The notes: generated from the sequence alone by a model not told the origin. A DNA stretch of 64,000 nucleotides from Ralstonia sp. 25mfcol4.1 (GCF_900104095.1 NZ_FNJO01000008.1:233736-297735), one strand, 5' to 3'; shown: positions 18,626 to 28,293, counted from the stretch's first letter. Translations and numbers: made by a program.

Positions 18626-21600
18626 TCAGTGGGATGCCGTCGCACTGGCCTGCGCCAGCGAATGCCGGCCGGAATCGGCAAAGATCCGCGACGGCAGCAC
18701 AAAGCCTCGCAAGGCCAGCAATTCAAGAGGCCCATGACCCGCCTCGGTCCGCATCTGGTAGCGGATGGGATACGCCATCGCGGCCGACACCGGCGTATGG
18801 CTTTCGCGCGCGGTCAGACTATCCGGGTCGGCAGCAACTGCCTGCTTGTCCGCGATGCCCGTATCTGGCGCACCCTGCCATGTCAGCTGGAACGTTGCGC
18901 TGTCGATGGGTTCGACATCGGCGCGCTCGAGCATCCGGATCCATCCCCAGCGCCCGTCGAATTCATAGTGCTTGTTCGTCCCGGCTGTCTCCGTCTGCCA
19001 CTGCAGGCGCGTGCCCGGTGCCTGGAGATTGTCGGCCGGCCACCGTGTGGCATGCCAGCCTTCGCGCTGGTTGAAATAGTGAAGCGTCTGACCGTCCACG
19101 GTCATCAGCGTGTCAGTCAGGCCCGGCGTCGGGATCGGCTTTAGCGCGAACTGGAACTGCGGTTCGCCTTGCACCAGCATTCGGGCACCAATCCGCTGCA
19201 AGGCATTGATACCCTTGAGAAAATTCGGATCGAAATCCAGCCCTTCCGCACCTGCCGCAACGGGCACCCATTGGTCGCCCTGCAGTTCCAGCACGCCGGC
19301 AAGCTGACTGCCCAGGAAGGCATGGATCAGCCCGTCCCGCGGCCGCAGGAAGCGCGCCAGTTCAGGCAGCGAAGCGTCATTGGCGGTCGACGCAAATGGA
19401 TAGCGCCCTGCAAACGCCCTCCCCCACGCCATCGCGATGTGTTTCAGCCATGCCTCGTTCAAACTGGCCTGAGCCGGCCGCAGGACAGCCTGCGCGGCCT
19501 GCACAACCGGCCGTACGAACAGCGCCTCGCCCATGCCGGCCCATTCGGCGCCAAGGCTGGCGGCCATCAACTGGGCATAGGCCTGCGTGTCAGCCAGTTC
19601 CGACCCCCTGCCCTGAAACAGCGCCTGCGCCAGCTGCCGCGCCTGGCCGTCGCCATCGCCGCTTTGCGTGATCTGCTGCAAACGCAGGCGAAGCGCCGTC
19701 GCGCGATCGAAGTATCGCTGCAGGCTCAGATCGCCAGTGCCAACCGGCCCACCCGGCCCCGGCTGACCGGCAAGTCGCAACACCGGCCCAAACGCTGCAT
19801 CAAGCGGCCCGTTCGCTCTCGCGGCGCTCGCCCCTTCACCCTTGCCGCCAAGGATGGACTTCGTCTTGTCGACCAGCGCCTCGGCCAACGAAGCTTTCTG
19901 CAGCCCGGCCCCGCCCTGGTACGCAAGCGACTTCATCAACGCAACAACGGGCGACTGACGCACATCCGCCATCTGCTTGAGTTGGTCAATCGATGCCGGC
20001 AACGTTGGGGCCGGCTCCCATTGCAACGCGTTCATGAAGGCCTGCCAGTGCTCGGCATAGTCGGCGAAGTATTGCGCAGTCAGCGCGACACGCATCGAAT
20101 CGGCGGAGTCACTCCCCTCCGTCATGCCAAAGCCAGCCTGACCGTCTGCCCCATCGTCGGACAACACCCAGTCCGCGGCAATATCCCGCCGCTTGGCGGC
20201 AGCATCGATCGCGTCCGCGACATAACCTTCATACGCCTGTCGCGTAAAGACGCCCGGCACCACCGCCGAGGATCGCAACAGACCGCGCGTATCGGTGCCG
20301 CCGGCAAGCTGCGCCAAGGTCAGGTCCGGGTACTTGCTGCCAACACCGTCCAGGATGCCCCGGTAGAGCGTGTCCTGTGCATTGGTCTGCCCGATGACGG
20401 CCAGCAAGGTCCTGCGGGCGCCTGCGATCAGATCCCCTCGCGCGTCAATCTTCCAGGCTTCATTCGTTTTCAGGTGCCGCGCATAGAAGTTGGCCAGGCG
20501 CTCGGCCATGTCCATCCTTTCACCCGGCGTCAGCCGCGCACCGGTTGTCCAGTGTGCCGCCATCTGCGCCGCAAGGAAATCGGGCTCGACGCGAGCGGGA
20601 TTCGCCAGCATCAGGTACGCCTTGAGCGTGTCGCGACCGGCCATCGCCCACCGAGTAGTCTGGTCGTCAAGTTGTGTCGTTCGAAGTTGGGAAAGGTCTG
20701 CGAGAGAGGCTTCGAGGTCGTGCTGCACAGGGGTGATCAGAAGCTGGCGGGCGGCGTGACCGTAGGGTTTCCGCAACGCGGCGAGGATTTCGGCGTCGCG
20801 GTTGAGGGTGGCGCGCGCCCACCAACTCGAGTGGTTCGATATGCGCTGCTTATAAACATCGATTTGGTGTTGGAGCGAAACCAGAGAACTGAGCTTGTCT
20901 TCAGGACTTGTGGAGCGATGAATGCCTTGAATCGCACCTAAGGCCGTACTTACACTTCTGGAGCTTTGCATGCCTGAGACCATCATCACCGACGTCCAGG
21001 CACAAATACATGCGATGGCGATCGCAATAAAAGCGCCTGCTCGACGTGCACCTATTGGGCGGACACAAAACGCCCTTGACTGCGCACCAATTTCGTGCCA
21101 AACCTGTGACAATGAAGACGAACACTTCCAGCCGTTATCGGGTTCTGCATGACTAGACCCAGGCTGCCCTGCTAGGGCGAACACCGCACCGCTCAAACGC
21201 CCCTTCATCCAGTCGGACGCTTGCCATGTTCTCGAAAAGCGCACAAATCTGCCGCACATCGAGCCAACGACAGCGGAAAGCTTGACAACGCCTGCTCGGT
21301 CGGTGATGTTCCGCGCATAGATGGCGTCGAGCGCCTGCCGACGTTCCAGCGAATCCAGCGCACCGGCCACCAGATGGCCAGCCTCCTCGGTACTTTCGTG
21401 CACGCCCCCCGAAATGAAGACGCCAGCAAACTCGTGTCGCGCTGACTGACCCGGCCCTACAGCCGGACATAGCAGAACAACCGGGAGGCTCCAACGAAAC
21501 TCTTCCTCCATCGCAGCCAACTTGCGTAGCACATCACTTTCGTTCGCGAGACAGTCGTCCTCGGCGACCACATATACCAGCGCATCGATCGGTCGACGCG

Positions 21601-22132
21601 GGCGCGCCCTTACGAGCTCTTTCCACCACAGGTTCGCGTCAACACCGATTGGCGTTGCATGGACTAGAACCGAATCTTTTGCATCGACAATGCCGACTGC
21701 ATCAAGTCCCCGCGCAATTGTGTTGATGGTCCTGCCATCGCCACACACGAGTAACCACGGCACGCGACGTCGCCAACCTCTTCCGTGCCTCCCGCGCAAG
21801 GCCCGTTGCACGGATCGAAGGTCCGTCCACGGTGTCGGCCCCGACGCTTCGCCTACTTCCATTTTAGACGACGTCCGATCTTCTAGCCGGGACGAGAACA
21901 CCGATGACTTCAATCTGGCGATCAGAAGGACGACCGCCTGCAAATATTTCAAGAAAATCAGTCCGATCAAGAAACCAATAAATAGGCATAGCTCGATGAT
22001 CGCTACTTGTTCAGATGTTTTTTCATAACGAATCAAGGCCACCCAAGTGGTGAACGCTACAACGATATACAGAATGAATAGTGCAATGCCGAGGTATAGC
22101 ATCGCCGAATTTACATGCGGTCTCTCCTTCAT
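18626..22132 (-). CDS. tssM: Type VI secretion membrane complex protein TssM (IcmF family)
   Basis: Large inner-membrane protein of 1168 residues spanning into the periplasm, linking TssL to TssJ. Two membrane segments lie near residues 10-34 and 44-68 and a third near 375-398; a long periplasmic domain follows to the C-terminus. The start at 22132 forms an ATGA overlap with the upstream gene; a TTG at 22147 is less likely. The place where many TssM proteins have a P-loop (after PWLLV) reads CGDGRTINTI, with no GKT/S, so this protein probably lacks NTP binding. The front third is GC-poor compared with the rest, suggesting recombination. The Pfam-type C-terminal region ends with QLTWQG-like beta structure. 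Confidence 0.93.
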   Translation of the reverse strand: MKERPHVNSAMLYLGIALFILYIVVAFTTWVALIRYEKTSEQVAIIELCLFIGFLIGLIFLKYLQAVVLLIARLKSSVFSSRLEDRTSSKMEVGEASGPTPWTDLRSVQRALRGRHGRGWRRRVPWLLVCGDGRTINTIARGLDAVGIVDAKDSVLVHATPIGVDANLWWKELVRARPRRPIDALVYVVAEDDCLANESDVLRKLAAMEEEFRWSLPVVLLCPAVGPGQSARHEFAGVFISGGVHESTEEAGHLVAGALDSLERRQALDAIYARNITDRAGVVKLSAVVGSMCGRFVRFSRTWQASDWMKGRLSGAVFALAGQPGSSHAEPDNGWKCSSSLSQVWHEIGAQSRAFCVRPIGARRAGAFIAIAIACICAWTSVMMVSGMQSSRSVSTALGAIQGIHRSTSPEDKLSSLVSLQHQIDVYKQRISNHSSWWARATLNRDAEILAALRKPYGHAARQLLITPVQHDLEASLADLSQLRTTQLDDQTTRWAMAGRDTLKAYLMLANPARVEPDFLAAQMAAHWTTGARLTPGERMDMAERLANFYARHLKTNEAWKIDARGDLIAGARRTLLAVIGQTNAQDTLYRGILDGVGSKYPDLTLAQLAGGTDTRGLLRSSAVVPGVFTRQAYEGYVADAIDAAAKRRDIAADWVLSDDGADGQAGFGMTEGSDSADSMRVALTAQYFADYAEHWQAFMNALQWEPAPTLPASIDQLKQMADVRQSPVVALMKSLAYQGGAGLQKASLAEALVDKTKSILGGKGEGASAARANGPLDAAFGPVLRLAGQPGPGGPVGTGDLSLQRYFDRATALRLRLQQITQSGDGDGQARQLAQALFQGRGSELADTQAYAQLMAASLGAEWAGMGEALFVRPVVQAAQAVLRPAQASLNEAWLKHIAMAWGRAFAGRYPFASTANDASLPELARFLRPRDGLIHAFLGSQLAGVLELQGDQWVPVAAGAEGLDFDPNFLKGINALQRIGARMLVQGEPQFQFALKPIPTPGLTDTLMTVDGQTLHYFNQREGWHATRWPADNLQAPGTRLQWQTETAGTNKHYEFDGRWGWIRMLERADVEPIDSATFQLTWQGAPDTGIADKQAVAADPDSLTARESHTPVSAAMAYPIRYQMRTEAGHGPLELLALRGFVLPSRIFADSGRHSLAQASATASH

Positions 22133-23394
22133 TTTTGATTCCTGCAAACGAGGGATATAATGCTGTTCCCATGCTGAACAACGATAAGTTGCGGTAGCGC
22201 CAGGCGCGCAGCGTTTTCCAATGCATGAATGACGGCAAGCCAGGGACTTGCATCACCGCAATCCCCAAGCATCTCGTCGAGATCCCTCTTCCATACGCTG
22301 CCGCCAAGCATCCTATTCAGCTGATGGTATGCTTCTGTCGAAATTCCTTGCATCCATATCGTCTCGATTTGATCCACGGCAGTGCGTCCCCACTTCGAGG
22401 CCAGCTCAACCGTCCGAGGAATCGAATCCACCGTTCCACGTCCTGGTCGATGAATGTGCAAGGCTGATGTAAGGTCCGCTGATGGGCCCGATGCGCCTAT
22501 GCGGCGAACCAGCATCGCTGCGGCGCCTTCTGAATGCCCAAATTCCATGCCGTCGCTGATAGCGTCTCGAAGTTGAATCACAACAACAAGTTTCGCTTCA
22601 TTCATTACCATGCTGTCGTGCCATTGCTCCAGCTCCGATATGTCAAGACTGCCTGCCCCGGGTGTCACACGCACTATCAAGCCACGGGCTTTTGACGACA
22701 ATAGCGCCTCCAGCTCTTGGCAAGTCTCGTCAGGATCAACACGTGCAGTGACCCGAAGCCGAACATCCAGTACGCATCCCGGAGGCAATGCGCACAGACC
22801 ACATACGATTTCACCGACCAGATCTGCAAAGAGCCAAGAGCAGATTTCCCGATGGCGTACGTGTTCACCCAGTACATTGCTAGGGTAGAACGGACGATTT
22901 GGTATCCTCAGTGCGCGTGGCGCAGGAACGGCTCGATCCGTAAGTTCTGAACAGGGTGCATGATCATGTGAATCGGCACCGAGATCGATGCTAACGACGC
23001 GCGCCATCTCCGCCGTGGCGGTGCGCTGGGCATAACTGATCGCCATGAGAGGTCTGCTGGCTCGATCATGGCAATCCTCCTCAATTTCGTCTCGCACTTC
23101 GTTTTCCGCAACAGCTTGGCTGCAGTCAAGATGCCCTAGACCGAGACGCAGGGCCAGGGCAAACAGCCAGCATGCCACCGAGTAACCGAAGCCCCCTACC
23201 CATAGCATCCACTGTTCGTACTCAGCTTGCCACCAAAGAAGCCCTGCAACACCAATACCCGCAGCGGCAAATATGACAAACAGGGCTCCCCACCGCCAAG
23301 CACGTATTCGGGGTGACTTTGGAACAACGACGCGTGGCTGTACCCTATCGAAATCAATAGACATCAACTCACCAACAGCCTCAAAAACTCTCAT
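22129..23394 (-). CDS. Unknown two-TM protein encoded between vgrG and tssM
   Basis: A 421-residue protein I cannot assign to a named family. Residues about 33-55 and 62-84 are hydrophobic and predicted to span the membrane; the remaining ~330 residues look soluble and cytoplasmic, with alternating strand-helix pattern (for example DVRLRVTARVDP and KLVVVIQLRDAI). That topology, two N-terminal TMs then a soluble domain, is like the front of TssM and of the OmpA-domain protein on the other arm. It ends in an ATGA overlap with tssM and follows vgrG by 64 bases, so it is part of the T6SS transcript. It lies wholly in a GC-poor block. ATG 23364 is an alternative start. Confidence 0.75.
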   Translation of the reverse strand: MRVFEAVGELMSIDFDRVQPRVVVPKSPRIRAWRWGALFVIFAAAGIGVAGLLWWQAEYEQWMLWVGGFGYSVACWLFALALRLGLGHLDCSQAVAENEVRDEIEEDCHDRASRPLMAISYAQRTATAEMARVVSIDLGADSHDHAPCSELTDRAVPAPRALRIPNRPFYPSNVLGEHVRHREICSWLFADLVGEIVCGLCALPPGCVLDVRLRVTARVDPDETCQELEALLSSKARGLIVRVTPGAGSLDISELEQWHDSMVMNEAKLVVVIQLRDAISDGMEFGHSEGAAAMLVRRIGASGPSADLTSALHIHRPGRGTVDSIPRTVELASKWGRTAVDQIETIWMQGISTEAYHQLNRMLGGSVWKRDLDEMLGDCGDASPWLAVIHALENAARLALPQLIVVQHGNSIISLVCRNQK

Positions 23395-23458
23395 TAATGT
23401 TCAGACGACACGCATGGGAAGAAAGGCCGAGGACCAAAAGCTCGCGTGGCATCCGTTC

Positions 23459-25798
23459 CTATTCCGAAAATCCGAACCGCCCGTTGTGCTTGACGCCTTC
23501 CGGCTGAGTGCTTGACCAACTCGGGAACGAAACGGCGCTCCCTGCCGGCCCTTCGATACGCAACTGTCCTTTTACTTCAACCGCTCCAGCGGGACTGGCC
23601 AAGAGGACTCTGCCATTGCGAACCTCCATGTACGCACCAGCGCCATCCGATAGCCGGATGCCCTGCGACGCGACAAGGGTCAGCTTTCCCTCAGACGAAG
23701 TGATAGCAATATCCTTCAACGCCATCAGATCCAAGCCATCGCCTTGGGCTTGTATTTCCACCTTTCCTTTCGATGCAAAAATTCGAATACCAAGCTTTGC
23801 AGCAAATAGAGATATCGCTTCGCCTGCGGCGACAGATATCCGCTTTAGGACACCCACATCGAAACCGCAACCTGCTGTCAAGAAAACGTGTTTACGCGCA
23901 GCAATTTGCAGATCGCTACCGGTAGCTAGGCCCACTCCATATGGAGCAGTCGCAACCAGACAGGCCTTCTGCAGGCCCAGCAGCCGTTTTTCGACAAGCG
24001 CACGCTGCCTGTCAACTTCAGCCGCCCACGCCTTCGCAGCGCTTGCAGATTTCGAAAGCGATTGCAGGATCTCCGTAGCCTGCTTGAAGGTTTCCGCCAC
24101 ATCGTCCATGTCGAGTTGCTTGCCTTCCGCGTTTGGCTGGTCTGCAGCGGTCAGGTATAGACCCTTTCCACCACGGAGCGCACCGAACTCGGACGTCCTT
24201 AGTTCGAAGCCGGATCCTCGCTTCTGTCTTTCTCGGTCGACCAAATGTCCAAGATTCAGCTGCGTCCGCCATCCGTACTCCGTCGACAGCTTGATCCCCT
24301 CGTGCCCCTCCCAGTCCTCGAAGCGCAGCTTGTTGTTGCGCTGCGTCCGGATCACGTTGCGCGATTGCCAGCCGTCCCGGCCGATGATCAGATCGGGATT
24401 GTGGCTGTTGTGCAGCGCGTGGGCGATATAGGGGCGATTGGGGTTGCCGTCGTGAAAGGCGATGGCGACCTCGGTGCCTTCCAGCAGCGGGAAGTGAAAG
24501 CCGGTCTGCACCGCGCCGGCGAACGGCTTGGCCAGCCGCAGCGGTACGCTTTCCTGGCCATTCGGCCATGCATCGAAGTCGAGATCGAAGCGGACGGTGT
24601 AGTGCCCGTCCTGCGTCAGGTAGGCATATTTGTATTGGCCCGGCGTGGTGACGCGACCGCTCAGCGTGCCGGCGATGCGCGGCCATTTGGCTTCGTCGAC
24701 CGGCAGACGGAAGCGCCGGTCCGAAGGAATCGCCTGATAGGTATTCCGATAAGCCTGATCGCGGGCGCCCGTGTGGATGACTTCGGTGATGACCTGGCCG
24801 TTCGGCGCATCCGGCAGCGTCGTATCCATGCGAAGGATGCGCGCCGGGCGCAACGCCAGCACGTTGCTTTCGCCCTGATAGACGACCTGCCCGGCGATGG
24901 CCGCCTCGTGGCGCAGCAACGCCTCCCACTTCGCGCCGGCCATATCCAGATGATGCGTGCCATGAATGTATGGCTCGCCATAAGTCGTCCGATCCTTGTA
25001 TGCAATGTTGGCGTCGGCCATGAGCCGCTCGTAGGCGTGGGCCGGGTTGTAGTCCGATGCCAGGACCGATCTGGCGACGGTCTTCGTATTGGTACGAATC
25101 GAAAAGACGGCTTCAGTGCCTGACTCCAGCCCTGCCGTCTCGCGATAGGGCACCCGCAGTTCGGGCTGATAGATGTAATGGTCGATGTCGTCACCGAACA
25201 CCACAATTTCGCCAAATTTCCCCGGCGCGAAGTAGCAATACATGCCTTCCTGCTCCATCAGCAGGCGCACGTAATCCCAGTCGGACATCTGGTACTGCAG
25301 GCGGAACTTGTGCTCGGGATACTCGCGCCGTAGCCGAAAAGCGAACTGATGGCCTTCGAGTTCGTGGCTGCGCAGGATTGCCTCGATGATCTGCGGCGCG
25401 GTCTTGTGCTGATAGACGCGGCTGCGCGGTGTCAACCGCAGGCGCGTCACCAGCGGTTCCACGACCATCTCGTAGCCATGGAAGTCGCGCGTCTGGCGAG
25501 TCTTCGAGAACACCGGAATCCATCCCGCAAAGCGGCGCGGCTCGCTGCCATCGCCGGGGTCGATGACGAAGGTCGCCGGACGATTCAGGTAGTCGGCGCG
25601 GTCCAGCTCCAGCGGATGGGTCAGCTGGACGGTCACCCGGTAAGGCTTGCCGAGTGTCTCGACGGCCTTGAAAGACACCACCGACAGTGCGATCGCGGTG
25701 GGGGCGGCGGGGACTTCGAGGCGGTAGGACTGATCTCGCATCAGCCTTCCGACCAGCCCCATCGCCGCTTGCCCGACCTGCATCCATTCATCCGCCAT
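23459..25798 (-). CDS. tssI: Type VI secretion spike protein VgrG (TssI)
   Basis: Spike of the T6SS tube, 779 residues from ATG 25798, which has a GGAGG site five to nine bases upstream (a longer start at 25858 lacks one). The N-terminal gp27-like region (to about residue 400) has the LLMEQEGMYCYF hallmark, then the OB-fold/gp5 part with GRVTTPGQYKYAYLTQDGHY and the EGTEVAIAFHDGNPNRPYIAHALHNSHNPD needle base. A DUF2345 beta-helix extension follows, ending shortly after KGQLRIEGPA. No enzymatic effector domain is fused at the C-terminus. GC content falls sharply at about 24250, inside the gene, so the last ~260 residues may have been exchanged. It is the first gene of the minus arm. Confidence 0.94.
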   Translation of the reverse strand: MADEWMQVGQAAMGLVGRLMRDQSYRLEVPAAPTAIALSVVSFKAVETLGKPYRVTVQLTHPLELDRADYLNRPATFVIDPGDGSEPRRFAGWIPVFSKTRQTRDFHGYEMVVEPLVTRLRLTPRSRVYQHKTAPQIIEAILRSHELEGHQFAFRLRREYPEHKFRLQYQMSDWDYVRLLMEQEGMYCYFAPGKFGEIVVFGDDIDHYIYQPELRVPYRETAGLESGTEAVFSIRTNTKTVARSVLASDYNPAHAYERLMADANIAYKDRTTYGEPYIHGTHHLDMAGAKWEALLRHEAAIAGQVVYQGESNVLALRPARILRMDTTLPDAPNGQVITEVIHTGARDQAYRNTYQAIPSDRRFRLPVDEAKWPRIAGTLSGRVTTPGQYKYAYLTQDGHYTVRFDLDFDAWPNGQESVPLRLAKPFAGAVQTGFHFPLLEGTEVAIAFHDGNPNRPYIAHALHNSHNPDLIIGRDGWQSRNVIRTQRNNKLRFEDWEGHEGIKLSTEYGWRTQLNLGHLVDRERQKRGSGFELRTSEFGALRGGKGLYLTAADQPNAEGKQLDMDDVAETFKQATEILQSLSKSASAAKAWAAEVDRQRALVEKRLLGLQKACLVATAPYGVGLATGSDLQIAARKHVFLTAGCGFDVGVLKRISVAAGEAISLFAAKLGIRIFASKGKVEIQAQGDGLDLMALKDIAITSSEGKLTLVASQGIRLSDGAGAYMEVRNGRVLLASPAGAVEVKGQLRIEGPAGSAVSFPSWSSTQPEGVKHNGRFGFSE

Positions 25799-26082
25799 GG
25801 TCCTCCACTCCCGTTGCAGCGTGGTCGCCGCATGATCGTTCGCGTCGCAGCGCCGCACGCAAGATGCCGCACGCTACCGGGAATTGATGATTGGAGAAAC
25901 CACTGAGATCGTCTTTTCTGACGCACTGCAAATCGCCTTCCTCCGCCTCTCATTTTTCGCAACTCTGCGATGTACGACACCGATAGCGCAGTGCTAAAAC
26001 GCCACGGGTTCGCGCACCGGATGGGGGCTCCATCCCGGCCAAACGAACATCAATCGATTGCAGTGCAACAGGAAATCAGACA
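25799..26082. promoter_or_regulatory. Divergent intergenic region between the two T6SS arms
   Basis: About 284 bases separate vgrG (-) and tssB (+); both T6SS transcripts should start here. I see ribosome binding sites at both ends and a small inverted repeat (GGATGG/CCATCC) near 26020-26036. No convincing sigma-70 or sigma-54 promoter could be picked by eye. Confidence 0.5.
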
Positions 26083-26589
26083 ATGGCTGAAAGCTTCCAG
26101 AACGAAGTGCCGAAGGCGCGGGTCAACATCAAGCTCGACCTGCACACCGGCGGGGCGCAGAAGAAGGTCGAGTTGCCGCTAAAACTGTTGGTCCTGGGCG
26201 ACTACGGAAACGGACGAGACATCCGACCGCTCGCCGAACGCGAAAAGGTCTCCATCAACAAAAACAACTTCGATGCTGTGCTCGCCGATTTCAATCCCAA
26301 GGCGCGCATAGCAGTCGAAAACACCCTATCAGACGACGGGTCGGAACTTGACGTCGATATCGATTTCCGCTCGATGGACGATTTCAAGCCCGAAGCCGTC
26401 GCGAGCCGCGTGCCGGAACTACGCGCGCTGATGGCGGCGCGCAACCTGCTGCGCGACCTGAAATCCAATTTGCTCGACAACGCAACGTTCCGCCGGGAAC
26501 TGGAAAAAATTCTCAAGGACCCTGCCCTTTCCGAACGGCTAAGAGCCGACCTGCAGGGAATTACGCAGGACAAACCCGCCACCCGCTGA
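26083..26589 (+). CDS. tssB: Type VI secretion sheath small subunit TssB
   Basis: Small contractile sheath protein (VipA/ImpB), 168 residues, standard length. The N-terminus KARVNIKLDLHTGGAQKKVELPLKLLVLGDY is typical, followed by the VSINKNNFDAVLADFNP segment that interlocks with TssC. It forms the cytoplasmic sheath together with TssC, which is disassembled by ClpV. It is the first gene of the plus arm, with a caggaaat site before the ATG, and is 22 bases from tssC. Confidence 0.97.
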   Translation: MAESFQNEVPKARVNIKLDLHTGGAQKKVELPLKLLVLGDYGNGRDIRPLAEREKVSINKNNFDAVLADFNPKARIAVENTLSDDGSELDVDIDFRSMDDFKPEAVASRVPELRALMAARNLLRDLKSNLLDNATFRRELEKILKDPALSERLRADLQGITQDKPATR

Positions 26590-26611
26590 ACGGTCCTCGA
26601 GGAGATATTTC

Positions 26612-28159
26612 ATGTCGAAGCAACAAATCGGGGCCACGCAAGGCCAGCCCCAAGCGCCAGCCGTGCTCGATGGCGCGACCAGGAGCGTCTACGAATCCCT
26701 GTGCGAGAAGATCAATCTGACGCCTGTAACAAGTACACGTCCGGTGGAATCATTCGAATGCGCCGACGCCCTTTCGGACTCCTCGCTTGACGAACGCGTC
26801 ACGCAAGCCATGAGCGTTTTCCTGAAAATGATTCAGGAATCGGCCCAGCAAGTGGATCGGCTCGACAAGAGCCTGCTCGACTTCCATATTGCCAAGCTCG
26901 ATGCGCAAATCAGCCGCCAGCTTGATGCGATCATGCACCACGAGGCGTTTCAGGAAATCGAGTCGGCGTGGCGCGGCCTGAAGTTTCTGGTCGATCGCAC
27001 CGATTTCCGCAAGAACGTCAAGATCGAGGTACTTGATGTTTCGAAGGATGCGCTACGGCAAGACTTTGAAGATACGCCAGAAGTTATCCAGAGCGGCCTT
27101 TACCTGCATACCTATATTCGCGAGTACGACACCCCCGGCGGCGAGCCGATAGGATCGATCATCTCGAACTATGCGTTCGATCGCGGCGCGCAGGATATCG
27201 CACTGCTCCGCAATATCGCGAAGGTTTCTGCGGCCGCGCACATGCCATTCATCGGCACGGTGTCTCCGCAGTTCTTCGGTAAGGATTCGATGGAGGAAGT
27301 TGCCAGCATCCGGGATATCGGCAACTACTTCGATCGGGCCGAGTACCTGAAATGGAAGAGCTTTCGCGACTCGGACGACGCTCGCTATATCGGCCTGACG
27401 TTACCGCGCTTTCTGGCACGCCTGCCATATGGACCGGAAACCGTGCCCGTGCGCGCGTTCAACTATACCGAAGCCGTCAAAGGCCCAGACCATCGCCGCT
27501 ACCTTTGGGCCAACGCGTCGTTCGCCTTTGCCGCAAATATGGTGCGCAGCTTTGTCCGAAATGGCTGGTGTGTGCAAATCCGCGGACCCCAGGCCGGTGG
27601 TCTCGTGGAAAACCTGCCAATCCATCTCTATGACCTGGGCACCGGCAACCAGGCCAAGATTCCGACCGAGGTGCTGATTCCGGAAACACGCGAATTCGAG
27701 TTCGCCAATCTCGGCTTTATCCCGCTTTCCTATTACAAGAATCATGATTTCGCGTGCTTTTTCTCCGCGCACTCCGCGCAGAAGCCGGCGCTCTACGAGA
27801 CGCGTGAAGCGACGGCAAACAGCCGGGTCAACGCGCGTTTGCCGTACATCTTCCTGCTTTCGCGCATCGCTCATTATTTGAAGCTGATCCAGCGCGAGAA
27901 CATCGGCACGACAAAGGACCGCCGCGTTCTGGAGCTTGAACTCAATACATGGATCAAGACCCTGGTGACGGAAATGACCGATCCGGGCGACGAGCTCCAG
28001 GCATCGCATCCGCTGCGCGAGGCCAAGGTTGTCGTCGAGGATATCGAGGACAACCCGGGATTCTTCCGCGTCAAGCTCTTCATCGTGCCGCATTTCCAGA
28101 TTGAAGGGATGGACATCAATCTGTCATTGGTCTCCCAAATGCCGAAGGCAAAGAACTGA
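26612..28159 (+). CDS. tssC: Type VI secretion sheath large subunit TssC
   Basis: Large sheath protein (VipB/ImpC), 515 residues. A strong GAGGAGA site precedes the ATG. Characteristic parts are the IDKLLDFHIAKLDAQISRQLDAIMHHEAF-type helix near residue 90, WRGLKFLVDRTDF, and the C-terminal FRVKLFIVPHFQIEGMDINLSLVS. With TssB it forms the extended sheath around the Hcp tube; contraction drives secretion. Two stem-loops follow the gene before tssK, which could keep tssBC expression higher than that of the genes downstream. Confidence 0.97.
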   Translation: MSKQQIGATQGQPQAPAVLDGATRSVYESLCEKINLTPVTSTRPVESFECADALSDSSLDERVTQAMSVFLKMIQESAQQVDRLDKSLLDFHIAKLDAQISRQLDAIMHHEAFQEIESAWRGLKFLVDRTDFRKNVKIEVLDVSKDALRQDFEDTPEVIQSGLYLHTYIREYDTPGGEPIGSIISNYAFDRGAQDIALLRNIAKVSAAAHMPFIGTVSPQFFGKDSMEEVASIRDIGNYFDRAEYLKWKSFRDSDDARYIGLTLPRFLARLPYGPETVPVRAFNYTEAVKGPDHRRYLWANASFAFAANMVRSFVRNGWCVQIRGPQAGGLVENLPIHLYDLGTGNQAKIPTEVLIPETREFEFANLGFIPLSYYKNHDFACFFSAHSAQKPALYETREATANSRVNARLPYIFLLSRIAHYLKLIQRENIGTTKDRRVLELELNTWIKTLVTEMTDPGDELQASHPLREAKVVVEDIEDNPGFFRVKLFIVPHFQIEGMDINLSLVSQMPKAKN

Positions 28160-28168
28160 ACCGTTGAA

Positions 28169-28238
28169 GCGGGGGGCACCACGCCCCGCAAAGCATCGAA
28201 GCTGTCGTGCCGCGGTTCTCGTTGCCTCGCACGACAGC
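28169..28238 (+). other. Two stem-loops between tssC and tssK
   Basis: The first (28169-28189) has a 6-bp GC stem with a 9-base loop. The second (28201-28210 pairing with 28229-28238) has a perfect 10-bp stem and an 18-base loop. Neither has a T-run. They may partly attenuate or protect the tssBC message. Confidence 0.5.
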
Positions 28239-28293
28239 GATTCCTGGTTGGGCGGCGCCCGGCCAGGTGGGCCCATGGCAATTACCGATCGAC

